DNA of 64,000 bases, from positions 29,202 to 93,201 of the forward strand of contig NZ_JARFTP010000018.1 of the NCBI RefSeq assembly GCF_029167375.1, written 5' to 3'. This DNA comes from Tsukamurella sp. 8F (GTDB lineage: Bacteria; Actinomycetota; Actinomycetes; Mycobacteriales; Mycobacteriaceae). The notes below the pieces were generated by a model that worked only from the letters and a program-made list of their open reading frames with translations, was not told where the DNA came from and made no database searches. This document shows positions 32,786 to 41,229 of the stretch, in pieces. Position 1 is the stretch's first letter; every line of letters starts with the position of its first letter. Made by a program: the position numbers and the translations under genes.

Positions 32786-33628
32786 GTGGCTAAAGCGAAC
32801 AAGCTGGTGAAGCAGTTGGCGCGGCGCGGACCCCATCGCGTGTTGAAGGGTGACCTGGGGGTCGCGGGTCTGACGGGCGTGGTCTACACGCCCGAGGCGG
32901 GGGTCAACCTGCCCGCTCTCGCGTTCGCACACGACTGGCTGATCCCCATCAAGCGGTACAGCCGGCTGTTCGAGCACCTCGCCTCGTGGGGCATCGTCGT
33001 CGCGGCGCCGTCCACCGAGGGCGGCCCGCTGCCGTCCGACGGCCGGCTCGCCATCGACCTCGGCACCGCGCTCGACATCGCCACCGAGGTTCGCCTCGGC
33101 GTCGGCGAGATCACCGTGAACACGCGACGACGTGCCGTCGCGGGCCACGGTTTCGGCGCCGGAGCCGCGCTGCTGGCGGCCGGGCAGGAGGACGTCCGTT
33201 CACTCGCCGCCCTGTTCCCTGCGCCGACCTCGCCGCAGGCGCTCGACGCCGCACGCTCCCTCGAGCTTCCCGCGCTGCTGCTCGCCGCCGCGGGTGACGA
33301 GAAGTCGCTCACCTCCAACGCAGCGCAGTTGGCCGAGGCCTACGGCGGCGACGCGCGCCTGCGAATCCTGCCCGACGGTTCCGCGCGTGGGCTCGCGGAG
33401 GGCATCTCGGCAGCCGGTCTCCTCGGTGCCGGTAAGGCGCATAAGCCGACGCAGAAAGCCGTCCGGACGCTCTTGACCGGGTTCGTCCTGGCCACGGCCG
33501 GCGCCGATGAGGACTACTCCGAGTTCGCCGAGCCCGACACCGACCTCGGCGACGCGATCGTCTGGCGCCCAGAGGACGACCCGGAGCCCAAGACCCCCAG
33601 CGCGCTCGACGTCATACGGGGCAAGTAG
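32786..33628 (+). CDS. Alpha/beta hydrolase-fold protein lacking the nucleophile serine
   Basis: A 280-aa protein with a dienelactone-hydrolase-like layout: VNLPALAFAHDWLIPIKRY near residue 41 and a later strand-turn AVAGHGFGAGAALLAAG near residue 117. At the nucleophile elbow G-x-S-x-G reads GHGFG, with Gly in place of Ser or Cys. LLLAAAGDEKSLT resembles the acid loop. It is probably non-catalytic, or binds a ligand or polymer. An equivalent gene lies next to glmS in mycobacteria. Confidence 0.7.
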   Translation: MAKANKLVKQLARRGPHRVLKGDLGVAGLTGVVYTPEAGVNLPALAFAHDWLIPIKRYSRLFEHLASWGIVVAAPSTEGGPLPSDGRLAIDLGTALDIATEVRLGVGEITVNTRRRAVAGHGFGAGAALLAAGQEDVRSLAALFPAPTSPQALDAARSLELPALLLAAAGDEKSLTSNAAQLAEAYGGDARLRILPDGSARGLAEGISAAGLLGAGKAHKPTQKAVRTLLTGFVLATAGADEDYSEFAEPDTDLGDAIVWRPEDDPEPKTPSALDVIRGK

Positions 33629-33651
33629 CCGTCCCCGAGCGCGGATTCACC

Positions 33652-33831
33652 TCAAGGTCGGGCCAGCCAGCTCGATGGCTGGTCGTCTGGTGCGGGCCGA
33701 GCGACCACCCGGATCGGCTCGGTGATCGGAACCGCATCGTCCGCCAGGCCCAGCTCAGCGAGCAGCGCCGACAGCACCGCGTCCCGTTCCACCGTGCGCT
33801 CCGCGCGCGCCTCGATGTCGTATCTCGCCAC
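33652..33831 (-). CDS. 59-aa microprotein downstream of the ESX-associated genes
   Basis: A small gene on the minus strand starting GTG at 33831 with the strong GAGGAGGAGA immediately upstream. The product begins VARYDIEARAERTVERDAV, continues LSALLAELGLADD and ends SSWLARP. The first half should be a charged amphipathic helix. It lies 28 bp after the large low-complexity gene on the same strand, so it is probably co-transcribed. I do not recognise a family. Confidence 0.6.
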   Translation of the reverse strand: MARYDIEARAERTVERDAVLSALLAELGLADDAVPITEPIRVVARPAPDDQPSSWLARP

Positions 33832-33859
33832 TTCTCCTCCTCTCGTCTGCTCGTAACGC

Positions 33860-35956
33860 CTACTCGGTAAGAGCGAACTCAGCCCCAGTGCGCGTCGGCT
33901 CCGGCTCCCGCGTCGTGGTGACGCCCGGGTTCATCTTGCTCCCACCGCGTTTCGGCGGCGTCGCCGTCGGCGGCACCCCGCCGCCGCCACCCGGTGCACC
34001 ATCCGAGGGCGCCGGGGCCGCCTGCCCCGCGGCAGCGTGCCCACCCGCGTCGAGCACCGGCGCACCGCCTTCGGGCACATGCGGGTGCTGCGCCGAGGTC
34101 GCCGACGGCGCGGCCCCACTTCCGACGTGCGCCCCACCGGACGACGCACCGGACCCAGGCGAATTCGGCTGCGGCCCGGCCGCTTGCGGATGTGATTGTT
34201 CCGTGCCGCCGCCCGTGACCTTGCGCTCTCCGGGATCAACGGGTCCGTCCGAGCACGCGAGCCTCCCGTCGGGTCCGACGGTCAGCGTGGCACGCTCGAC
34301 GCCACCGTCCGGCTTGGTGACAGTCACATCCACGGTCACGCCGTCCGGCCGCATCGTCGCCTTCGTGGTCCTGCCGTCCGGGTCGGTGGTCACCGATGTG
34401 CGACCCTCGCCCTTCGGATGCGGACGTCCCTCTCCTGCGGCGGTTTTCGCGGCGTCGTCCTCGCCGACGCCACCGTTGCCAGACTCGTCCTTCGCCGCTC
34501 TGTCCTTGCCTTCCTTGGCGACGCCGTCCTTGCCGGACGCTTCCTTCCCGGCACCATCCTTTGCGGCACCCTCCTTTCCTACACCGTCTCTGCCCGCACC
34601 GTCCCTGCCGTCGCTCCCCTTGGCGTCCTCCTGCTTCCCCACCTCGTCGGCACCCGGCTTCGAGTCGCCAGCCGACCCCAGGTGGCCGATACCCAATTGC
34701 TCGGCGATCTTCGGGATCAGCGACGACAGCCACGACGGCGGCTCGCTCGATCCGCTCCCGCCGACCCCATTCAGGCCCCCGAGCCCACCGAGCCGGCTCG
34801 AACCGAGTCCCGCACCGAGGCCCTGTAGGCCGGCTAGTGGGTTGGCCTGGGACGCAACGCCGCTCGGGCTCGCCTGGCCCGCGGGTGCACTAGACACCCC
34901 GGGCGCGGTAACCGGCGGCGTCGCACTCGGAGTCGCTGCGGTGGGAGCCGCTGCAGTGGGGGTCGCTGCGGGCGCCGATGAGATACCCTGCGGCACGCCG
35001 CCACTCGGACCAGACACACCTGAGTATCCCGATCCACCGGAGGGTCCCGGGGTCGTGCTCCCCCGGGACGACCGTGCGCCGCCGGCCCGGACTCGCCCGC
35101 CGACCGCGCCATCACGGGAGCCGCTGCCACCGGACACCACAGATGGGGATCCCCCTTCACTGTGAACGCCTCCCTGCGCCGGCTGCGAGGTCGCGGATGC
35201 CGCTCCGCTTCCCGCCTGGCCGCCCACGCCGCCGCCAGCACCACTGGACGCCCCGGGGCCGGTGGGCTCGGTCGCCACGGGCGGGGTGAACGACGGCAGC
35301 GGGTACGGTCCGGTGTCCAGTCTCTCGGCGGCGTCGATCACTGATGCGAAAGCGTCCTGCACGGAATCCACCGTGTCCGCGATGATCTCATCGAACAGCG
35401 CTATGTCCTTCTCGAGCTGCGTGCGCAATCTCGCGGCGGCCGCCACCTGGGCGGGCGCCAGGGCTCCGGCCAACCAGCCGACTCCGGCGATGGCGGCGGA
35501 CGGGACGAGGGACGTCGCGAGCCCGGTCTGACTGAACTCGCTGAGCCGTCGCACCTTCTGCACGACCGCGTCCGACACCTCGCCCGGAACCCTGCCCGCG
35601 GCATCTGCGACCCGCCGCAGGATCTCGACGATCGATTCCGAATGCCGGTCGTGGTCGCCCATCTGCTGCACCGCGACCTGCCCTGTCGCATCCGGCCAGG
35701 CACCGGAAACCCGTTCGCGCGCACCGGCCTCCGCCATCCGCTGAGCCGCGGCGCTCTCGGCTGCAGCCCGCAACGCCTCCGCATCCGTGCGCAGCGCCTC
35801 CAGGTCGATTCCGCGCTCGTAGTCGTAGGCGCGACAGAGCTCCTCCCAGCCCGGCCACGGCCCGGGGGCCACGACTGCAGCGATGCCGAGCATCACCCGG
35901 AAGTACTGCATCGGAGCCGCGCCGGCGTCGAGAATCGCGTCGATCTCACCGGCCAC
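33860..35956 (-). CDS. Large Gly/Ala/Pro-rich protein with a helical N-terminal domain, probable ESX-associated protein
   Basis: About 698 aa. Residues 1-225 are helical (GIDLEALRTDAEALRAAAES; VVQKVRRLSEFSQTGLATSL) with SGAWPDATG near the middle, resembling large WXG100/PPE-like helical domains. Residues 230-430 are Gly/Ser/Pro low complexity. A KDG-x-GKE-type charged repeat follows, then a compact beta-like segment (TTDPDGRTTKATMRPDG; VTVTKPDGGVERATLTVGPD) and another low-complexity tail. There is no signal peptide. The GTG at 35956 is preferred over the GTG at 36001, which would lie deeper inside the upstream gene. The position after an EspC-like gene near ESX-4 suggests a secreted substrate or partner; this is inference. 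Confidence 0.6.
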   Translation of the reverse strand: MAGEIDAILDAGAAPMQYFRVMLGIAAVVAPGPWPGWEELCRAYDYERGIDLEALRTDAEALRAAAESAAAQRMAEAGARERVSGAWPDATGQVAVQQMGDHDRHSESIVEILRRVADAAGRVPGEVSDAVVQKVRRLSEFSQTGLATSLVPSAAIAGVGWLAGALAPAQVAAAARLRTQLEKDIALFDEIIADTVDSVQDAFASVIDAAERLDTGPYPLPSFTPPVATEPTGPGASSGAGGGVGGQAGSGAASATSQPAQGGVHSEGGSPSVVSGGSGSRDGAVGGRVRAGGARSSRGSTTPGPSGGSGYSGVSGPSGGVPQGISSAPAATPTAAAPTAATPSATPPVTAPGVSSAPAGQASPSGVASQANPLAGLQGLGAGLGSSRLGGLGGLNGVGGSGSSEPPSWLSSLIPKIAEQLGIGHLGSAGDSKPGADEVGKQEDAKGSDGRDGAGRDGVGKEGAAKDGAGKEASGKDGVAKEGKDRAAKDESGNGGVGEDDAAKTAAGEGRPHPKGEGRTSVTTDPDGRTTKATMRPDGVTVDVTVTKPDGGVERATLTVGPDGRLACSDGPVDPGERKVTGGGTEQSHPQAAGPQPNSPGSGASSGGAHVGSGAAPSATSAQHPHVPEGGAPVLDAGGHAAAGQAAPAPSDGAPGGGGGVPPTATPPKRGGSKMNPGVTTTREPEPTRTGAEFALTE

Positions 35957-36287
35957 CGGACGCCCCCGCCCCTGATCCTGATCCTGATACAGACGAGGCA
36001 CCGCTGATATCCGAGCCGCGCACCGCCGCGGCGGATCCGGTAAGCCCGTCCGCCACCGCGCGCGAGCCCTCCGCCCAGCGCCTCAGCGCGGTTTCGAGCT
36101 TTCCCCTCACTGCTGCGTACCCGCGCGCCTCGGCTCTGTAGTGGCGGCCGAATCCAGCCTCCCCGCATACGAATCCGGTCACCTTGTCTGCCGCCATGCC
36201 GAGCCTGTCCGCGGAAGCGTCGAACACCGCTCCCTCGCGGCGCACTGACCTGACATCTATCTCCGTACCGCCCTTGCCGCCCGCCAT
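35946..36287 (-). CDS. EspC-like/WXG100-like small helical protein
   Basis: A 113-aa protein of two predicted helices: EIDVRSVRREGAVFDASADR, then FGRHYRAEARGYAAVRGKLE leading into TALRRWAEGSRAVADGLTGS. A Ser/Gly tail follows. The layout resembles T7SS EspC-type proteins; the turn motif is WAEG rather than a strict W-x-G. GGGGGAGA lies about 8 nt before the ATG. It overlaps the large downstream gene by 11 bp. It lies on the glmM side of rplM, not beside eccC where WXG100 pairs usually sit. Confidence 0.65.
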   Translation of the reverse strand: MAGGKGGTEIDVRSVRREGAVFDASADRLGMAADKVTGFVCGEAGFGRHYRAEARGYAAVRGKLETALRRWAEGSRAVADGLTGSAAAVRGSDISGASSVSGSGSGAGASGGR

Positions 36288-36469
36288 ATGCGTCTCCCCC
36301 TCAACCATTAGACGCACCGGGAGCGGCCGCGGTTCCCAACGAATTGCTCGCGAGCGGCGTCGGGCCGAAAACAAGCTCTCCGGTGTCCGCCGCGGCCTCC
36401 GTTCGCCGACCGTCGTCCCGCGGCCGTGCAAGCCGGCCGCGGATGACGCAAGCCCGTGTCAGGCCGCGT

Positions 36470-37264
36470 TCACAGTCCGGCGGTGATCCCCGCGTGCCGC
36501 AATGCGGTCAGAAGACCGTCGGGACGCTGAGCCGTCGGCACCGGATCGACCAGCACGAACGGCATGCCCAGCGCACGACATCCGCCGTCCGCCTCCTCGC
36601 TGTCGCCGACCATGAGCGTCTGCTCGGCGGGAGCGCCGAGCGCCGCCACACCCGCCGCGAAGATGTCCTCGGACGGTTTCATGGCGCCCACTTCGAAGGA
36701 GAGCAGGTACGCGTCCACAAGGCCGTCGATCCCCTCTCGCACGAATGCGGGACGGATGTCGTAGGCGATGTTGGACAGGACCCCGATACGGATACCCTTG
36801 CCGTGCAACAACCGGAGCGCATCAGCGGTATCGGGGTACACGGTCCAGCAGTCCGGATTCGCTATCCGGCCGTAGAGCCGCGTGCGCTGATCCGGGTCCG
36901 CGATGCCGGAGCTCGCGAGCACGTGATGGTAGACGCGGCGATGCTTGACCGGATCGAGGTCGCGCTGATGCCAGTCGGCCTCCATATCGGGATCCATAGG
37001 TACCGGCAGACCCATCGGAGCGGTCATCCGACGCATCAGCTCCGCCTGGGACTCGCCCTCGATAGGCGCACCGTCGGCGTCGGTGTACCCGGCGAACCAC
37101 GATTCGTCCTCCTCCAGCCGGAACAGCGTGCCGGAGAAGTCGAACAGGACGGCCTTCGGTTCCCCGTCGCTTCGCTCGCCCAGGTCCTTCGGTTCCCCGT
37201 CGCTTCGCTCGCCCAGGTCCTTCGGTTCCCCGTCGCTTCGCTCGCCCGGATGCAGATCAGCCAT
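36470..37264 (-). CDS. HAD-superfamily phosphatase with a repeat-extended N-terminus
   Basis: A 264-aa protein. After a 37-residue N-terminal extension made of an 11-residue repeat (GERSDGEPKDL), the HAD core starts at KAVLFDFSGTLF. Here the nucleophile Asp is present but the second motif residue is Ser rather than Asp. Motif II is GVLSNIAYD, motif III contains the Lys of GAMKPSEDIF, and motif IV is LMVGDSEEADGG. Substrate unknown. It lies 17 bp after glmM on the same strand. Translation could also begin inside or after the repeats, but no better start is visible. Confidence 0.82.
   Translation of the reverse strand: MADLHPGERSDGEPKDLGERSDGEPKDLGERSDGEPKAVLFDFSGTLFRLEEDESWFAGYTDADGAPIEGESQAELMRRMTAPMGLPVPMDPDMEADWHQRDLDPVKHRRVYHHVLASSGIADPDQRTRLYGRIANPDCWTVYPDTADALRLLHGKGIRIGVLSNIAYDIRPAFVREGIDGLVDAYLLSFEVGAMKPSEDIFAAGVAALGAPAEQTLMVGDSEEADGGCRALGMPFVLVDPVPTAQRPDGLLTALRHAGITAGL
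37153..37247. repeat. 33-bp direct tandem repeat, 2.9 copies, inside the HAD gene
   Basis: Units at 37153-37185, 37186-37218 and 37219-37247 (last one partial) are identical in sequence. Each begins CCTTCGGTTCCCCGTCGCTT. Because 33 is a multiple of 3, the array adds 11 residues per copy to the HAD protein without breaking the frame. Each unit contains the inverted pair CGAAGCGAC/GTCGCTTCG-like half, so it may derive from a small palindromic intergenic repeat. Confidence 0.9.
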
Positions 37265-37281
37265 GCTTCGAATCGTATCGA

Positions 37282-38625
37282 TCAGGCGATGAGCCCCGCG
37301 AGCCGCTCGGCTGTACCACGCGCGGCGTCCTCGGTCGGCGCCTCGACCATGACGCGGATCAACTGCTCGGTGCCGGACTGCCGCAACAGGATCCGACCGG
37401 TGTCTCCGAGCGCTGCCTCCTCGTTCGCGAGCGCGGACTGCAGCCCGGACGCGGCGAGCGCGGCGGCCTTGTCCTGCACGCGCACGTTGATCAACACCTG
37501 CGGAAGCGGCGTCACCACGGACGCGAGCTCCGCCAGCTTCCTGCCCGACCCCGCCATGGCTCCCATCAGCCTCAGGCCGGTGAGCACACCGTCGCCCGTC
37601 GTCCCGAACGCCGGGAGCACGACATGGCCCGACTGCTCGCCGCCGAGGGCGTACCCACCCGCGCGTAGTTCCTCGAGCACGTACCGGTCGCCCACGCCGG
37701 TGGTGCGGACATCGATACCGGCGTTCCGCATCGCGATGTGCAGCCCCTTGTTGCTCATCACCGTCGCCACCAGAGTGTCGTCGGTGAGCTCGCCGGCAGC
37801 ATGCATGTCGAGTGCGAGCACGGCCATGATCGCGTCGCCGTCGATGACAGAGCCGTCGGCGGCCACCGCGAGACAGCGGTCCGCATCGCCGTCATGCGCG
37901 AGCCCCAGGTCGGCGCCGTGCTCGACCACGGCCGCCTGCAGTGACTCCATATGCGTGGAACCGCAATCAAGATTGATGTTCAGCCCATCCGGTGCGTCGT
38001 GGATCGCGACGACATCGGCACCCGCGCCCCGGTATGCCTTCGCAGCTACGGTCGACGCGGCGCCGTTCGCCGCATCCACCACCACCTTTATCCCCGAGAG
38101 CGATTGCGACAGAGCAGATCCCAGGTGCGCGACGTAACGATCGACCGAATCGGGTGCGCGGCGGATACGACCGATCGCAGCGCCCGTAGGGCGGTACGCG
38201 CCGGGCGCGTCCATAGCCGCCTCGATCTCGTCCTCGACGGCGTCCTCGAGCTTGTGCCCACCCTTCGCGAAGAACTTGATCCCGTTGTCGGGCATAGGAT
38301 TGTGCGACGCCGAGATCATCACGCCCAGCGCCGCGTCGTAATCGGCGGTGAGATAGGCCACCGCCGGCGTCGGCAGTACGCCGACGAGCAGCACGTCGAC
38401 CCCGGCGGACGCCAGGCCGGACGCGACACCTGCTGTGAGCAACTCGCTCGATGCGCGCGGGTCCCACCCGACGACGGCGAGCGGGCGCACGCCGACGTCG
38501 CCCTCCCCCGAGTCGGCCGGCGCGAGCACCCCGGCGGCGGCCTGAGCGAGGGAGACCGCGAGCCCCGCGGTCAAGTCGGCATTCGCGAGGCCACGCACCC
38601 CGTCGGTCCCGAACAGACGCCCCAT
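37282..38625 (-). CDS. glmM: Phosphoglucosamine mutase
   Basis: A 447-aa enzyme converting glucosamine-6-phosphate to glucosamine-1-phosphate, the step after GlmS. It begins [15 protein letters not shown], has the phosphoserine loop [16 protein letters not shown] near residue 100, the metal loop DGDADRC near 245 and the sugar loop GGEQSGHVV. It lies downstream of the rpsI terminator and is followed by the HAD gene. Confidence 0.97.
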   Translation of the reverse strand: MGRLFGTDGVRGLANADLTAGLAVSLAQAAAGVLAPADSGEGDVGVRPLAVVGWDPRASSELLTAGVASGLASAGVDVLLVGVLPTPAVAYLTADYDAALGVMISASHNPMPDNGIKFFAKGGHKLEDAVEDEIEAAMDAPGAYRPTGAAIGRIRRAPDSVDRYVAHLGSALSQSLSGIKVVVDAANGAASTVAAKAYRGAGADVVAIHDAPDGLNINLDCGSTHMESLQAAVVEHGADLGLAHDGDADRCLAVAADGSVIDGDAIMAVLALDMHAAGELTDDTLVATVMSNKGLHIAMRNAGIDVRTTGVGDRYVLEELRAGGYALGGEQSGHVVLPAFGTTGDGVLTGLRLMGAMAGSGRKLAELASVVTPLPQVLINVRVQDKAAALAASGLQSALANEEAALGDTGRILLRQSGTEQLIRVMVEAPTEDAARGTAERLAGLIA

Positions 38626-38665
38626 GTGTGTAACTCCGTAGTCAAGGTCTAGGGGGTGAAACGCG

Positions 38666-38707
38666 CCAGGGCAGGCGCCCGCACGACGGTGCGGATGCCT
38701 GCCCTGG
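38666..38707 (-). terminator. Strong hairpin after rpsI
   Basis: CCAGGGCAGGC and GCCTGCCCTGG form a perfect 11-bp stem, and the interior contains a second nested stem CCGCAC-GACG-GTGCGG. The structure begins 19 nt after the rpsI stop on the minus strand. The trailing sequence has only a short T run (GCGTTTC), as is common for actinobacterial terminators. It separates rplM-rpsI from glmM. Confidence 0.8.
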
Positions 38708-38726
38708 GCACGAGTTGGACTCGCAA

Positions 38727-39233
38727 TCAGCGCTTGCTGTACTGCGAAGCCTTGCGGGCCTTCTTCAGGCCGTACTTCTTACGCTCGACGGCACGCGGGT
38801 CACGCGTGAGGAAGCCGGCGCGCTTGAGCGCGGGACGGTCCTCAGGGGTGACCTCGATCAGCGCGCGGGCGATGGCGAGGCGCAGCGCGCCCGCCTGGCC
38901 CGACGGTCCGCCACCGGTGAGGTTGGCGTGGATGTCGAACGACTCGGTGCGCTCGACGGTGACCAGCGGCGACTTCACCAGCTGCTGGTGCACCTTGTTC
39001 GGGAAGTAGTCCTCGATGGTGCGACCGTTGAGGAAGAAGCCACCGTTGCCGGAGGTCAGCCGCACGCGGACGACGGCCTCCTTGCGGCGGCCGACGGTCT
39101 GGATCGGGCGCTCGACGACGACCGGGCCGCGCGGTGCACGCTGCTCCGTGGCCACGGCCTCGGGCGTCTCGGAGGTGTACTCGGTGGGCACGACCTCTGC
39201 GTCGCCCTCGAAGTTCTCGACTGCGTCGCTCAC
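38727..39233 (-). CDS. rpsI: Ribosomal protein S9
   Basis: A 168-aa protein of the 30S subunit. An N-terminal acidic extension of about 38 residues, common in actinobacteria, precedes the core ([18 protein letters not shown]). The C-terminus ends [12 protein letters not shown], the tail that reaches the P-site tRNA. The GTG start overlaps the rplM stop (GTGA), the universal rplM-rpsI arrangement. Confidence 0.98.
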   Translation of the reverse strand: MSDAVENFEGDAEVVPTEYTSETPEAVATEQRAPRGPVVVERPIQTVGRRKEAVVRVRLTSGNGGFFLNGRTIEDYFPNKVHQQLVKSPLVTVERTESFDIHANLTGGGPSGQAGALRLAIARALIEVTPEDRPALKRAGFLTRDPRAVERKKYGLKKARKASQYSKR

Positions 39234-39673
39234 TGGGCCACCTGCTTGATCTCGTAGGGCACCGGCTGCTGCGCGGCGTGGGGATGGTTCGGGCCGGCAT
39301 AGACCTTCAGCTTGCCGCCGATGGCGCTGCCGAGCTTGTTCTTGGGGATCATGCCCAGAACCGCCTTCTGCACGACGCGCTCCGGGTGCGAGCCCAAGAC
39401 CTCGGAGATGCTGCGGGCCTTGAGACCGCCGGGATGGCCCGAGTGCCGGTAGTGGAACTTGTTGGTGAGCTTGGCGCCCGAGAGGGCGACCTTCTCCGCG
39501 TTGATGATGATGACGTAGTCGCCACCGTCGACATTGGGGGCGTAGGTCGGCTTGAGCTTGCCACGCAGCAGGTTCGCAGCTGCGACGGCGAGGCGGCCGA
39601 GCACCACGTCAGAGGCGTCGATGACGTACCACTGGCGGGTCACGTCACCCGCCTTCGGGGTGTAGGTAGGCAC
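39230..39673 (-). CDS. rplM: Ribosomal protein L13
   Basis: A 147-aa 50S subunit protein. It reads [20 protein letters not shown], then [14 protein letters not shown] and [16 protein letters not shown], all typical of L13. The start is the GTG at 39673, with AGAGGA about 8 nt upstream. A clear SigA promoter lies about 125-155 bp upstream. Confidence 0.98.
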   Translation of the reverse strand: MPTYTPKAGDVTRQWYVIDASDVVLGRLAVAAANLLRGKLKPTYAPNVDGGDYVIIINAEKVALSGAKLTNKFHYRHSGHPGGLKARSISEVLGSHPERVVQKAVLGMIPKNKLGSAIGGKLKVYAGPNHPHAAQQPVPYEIKQVAQ

Positions 39674-39796
39674 AGGGGGATCCTCTGCATCGTCGGGTGC
39701 CGGTCCGGCGTGGGGCGGAGCACGCTCCCGGCGACCGACTGGGACCCGAGACCTCCGTTGCGCGCCCTTGCGGGCGGCGCCACACACCAGCGGTAC

Positions 39797-39826
39797 AGAG
39801 TACGCGGTGCTCTGAGGGCAGGTCAA
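39797..39826 (-). promoter_or_regulatory. SigA-type promoter of rplM-rpsI
   Basis: On the minus strand TTGACC (39821-39826) and TACTCT (39797-39802) are spaced by 18 nt. The transcript would have a leader of about 115 nt before rplM. I see no recognised r-protein leader motif in it. Confidence 0.65.
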
Positions 39827-39916
39827 AACGGCGAGATATACAGCGAAGCCGGGTTCGGGGGGTTCATCCGGGTTTATCCGGACGCGAGACGGCTCGCCGG
39901 TCGATAGCCTGGCTAC

Positions 39917-41206
39917 ATGATCGCCGACGCCCGACCGCGCCCGTGGACCCCGTTCCAGAAGATCGGCTTCCGCCTGTTGTTCACGGTCGGCGGCGGACTC
40001 ATGGTGCTCTCGTTGTACGGCAACGCGGGCCTCATGTACATCCTGCGGCCCGTGTACACGGTCCTCGCGAACCTGGGCAGCCTGGTGGCGAGGGGGCGCG
40101 GAGTCCATTTCCAGCCGTCCAACGTCGGCGACACGATGGCGATCTGGTGTGCCCACCTCGGCTGGATCCTCGTCGCGTTGGTGCTCACCGCGGTGTGGAC
40201 CGCTCTGGACCGGCACCGCACCGACTACCGCTCCCTTGCCGGGCTGCTGTATCAATCGGGCCGATTCGTGCTGATGCTGTCGATGATCATCTACGGGATG
40301 GCCAAGGTGATCCCCACCCAGATGGGGTTCATGGCGCTGCCGGCCTACCAGCTGCAGCTCACCGGCGACACCAGCCCTATGAACGTGTTGTGGGGGTTCA
40401 TGGGCGCCTCTACGCCATACTCCGTCGTGACCGGGATGGTCGAGCTGTCGGCCGGACTCCTGCTGCTGTGGCGACGGACGTGGTTGCTCGGCTCCCTGCT
40501 CGCCGTGATCGCGATGGCGCAGGTCTTCCTGCTCAACCTGTTCTACGACGTGCCCGTCAAGCTCGTCGCGGGCGGGCTGCTGCTGGTGGCGATCGGGCTC
40601 ACGTCGCCCTACTGGCCCAACCTCGCGCGCACGGCTCTGAACCTCGGCCCCACCCGTCCGGTCGAACTCTGGCCCGCTGCGGGTGCAGGCCGCCGGTGGC
40701 TGCGCCGGCTCGCGATCGGGGCCAACTGGGTGCTCGGCGTGGGCGCGCTTATCGCGCTCACCGCGTTCGGGATCGGCGCAGTCGTCGGCATGCACAGCGT
40801 GAAATCCCCCGCCGACGGCATCTGGCGCGCCACGTCGTTCACCGTCGACGGCGCCGAAGCGGGGCTGCAGTCCTCCCCCGCCCCGTGGATGAACATCGCC
40901 GTCTCTGCTCGCGGAGCGGGCTATGCGGGGATGACGACACAGACCCCGTCGGGCTACGTGACCATGTGGAGTTTGAAGAGCGACGGCGACCAGCTCACCA
41001 TCCGCAAACGCCGCAGCGACCCGCCGACGGTCCTGACCTTCCGGACCGAGGGGCCCGACCGGCTCGTGCTGACCGGCACCGTCGACGGGCACCGCCTCGA
41101 GGGCCGTTACGTACGGCGCGCCATGGAACGGGACGCGAAGCCGGGCTTCCGGCTCATCCAACCGGACCCCGACACAGCAGCCCCAGGCGGCGGCGTCGGC
41201 GAGTAG
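39917..41206 (+). CDS. DoxX-like membrane protein with a C-terminal extracytoplasmic domain
   Basis: A 429-aa protein. The N-terminal two-thirds contain about seven hydrophobic helices arranged like DoxX/DUF proteins ([59 protein letters not shown]). A last helix near residue 285 is followed by a roughly 130-residue beta-rich region ([19 protein letters not shown]) likely outside the membrane. TAGCCT is 6 nt before the ATG, suggesting a leaderless mRNA. It occupies the place where esxT/esxU lie in the M. tuberculosis ESX-4 locus. Confidence 0.75.
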   Translation: MIADARPRPWTPFQKIGFRLLFTVGGGLMVLSLYGNAGLMYILRPVYTVLANLGSLVARGRGVHFQPSNVGDTMAIWCAHLGWILVALVLTAVWTALDRHRTDYRSLAGLLYQSGRFVLMLSMIIYGMAKVIPTQMGFMALPAYQLQLTGDTSPMNVLWGFMGASTPYSVVTGMVELSAGLLLLWRRTWLLGSLLAVIAMAQVFLLNLFYDVPVKLVAGGLLLVAIGLTSPYWPNLARTALNLGPTRPVELWPAAGAGRRWLRRLAIGANWVLGVGALIALTAFGIGAVVGMHSVKSPADGIWRATSFTVDGAEAGLQSSPAPWMNIAVSARGAGYAGMTTQTPSGYVTMWSLKSDGDQLTIRKRRSDPPTVLTFRTEGPDRLVLTGTVDGHRLEGRYVRRAMERDAKPGFRLIQPDPDTAAPGGGVGE

Positions 41207-41229
41207 CCCCTCGAAGCCGCACGTGGCGT

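Noticed and set aside
30973..32793. Long open frame of 606 codons opposite glmS
   Set aside because: It is a high-GC shadow: Arg/Asp/Val-rich with no family resemblance, completely antisense to a certain glmS gene.
37153..37247. CRISPR-like repeats
   Set aside because: The copies are directly adjacent without spacers and lie in a coding frame, so this is a simple tandem repeat.
39674..39796. Ribosomal protein leader (L13-type) upstream of rplM
   Set aside because: The 5' region is long enough, but I could not identify the conserved stem motif known from Firmicutes L13 leaders.
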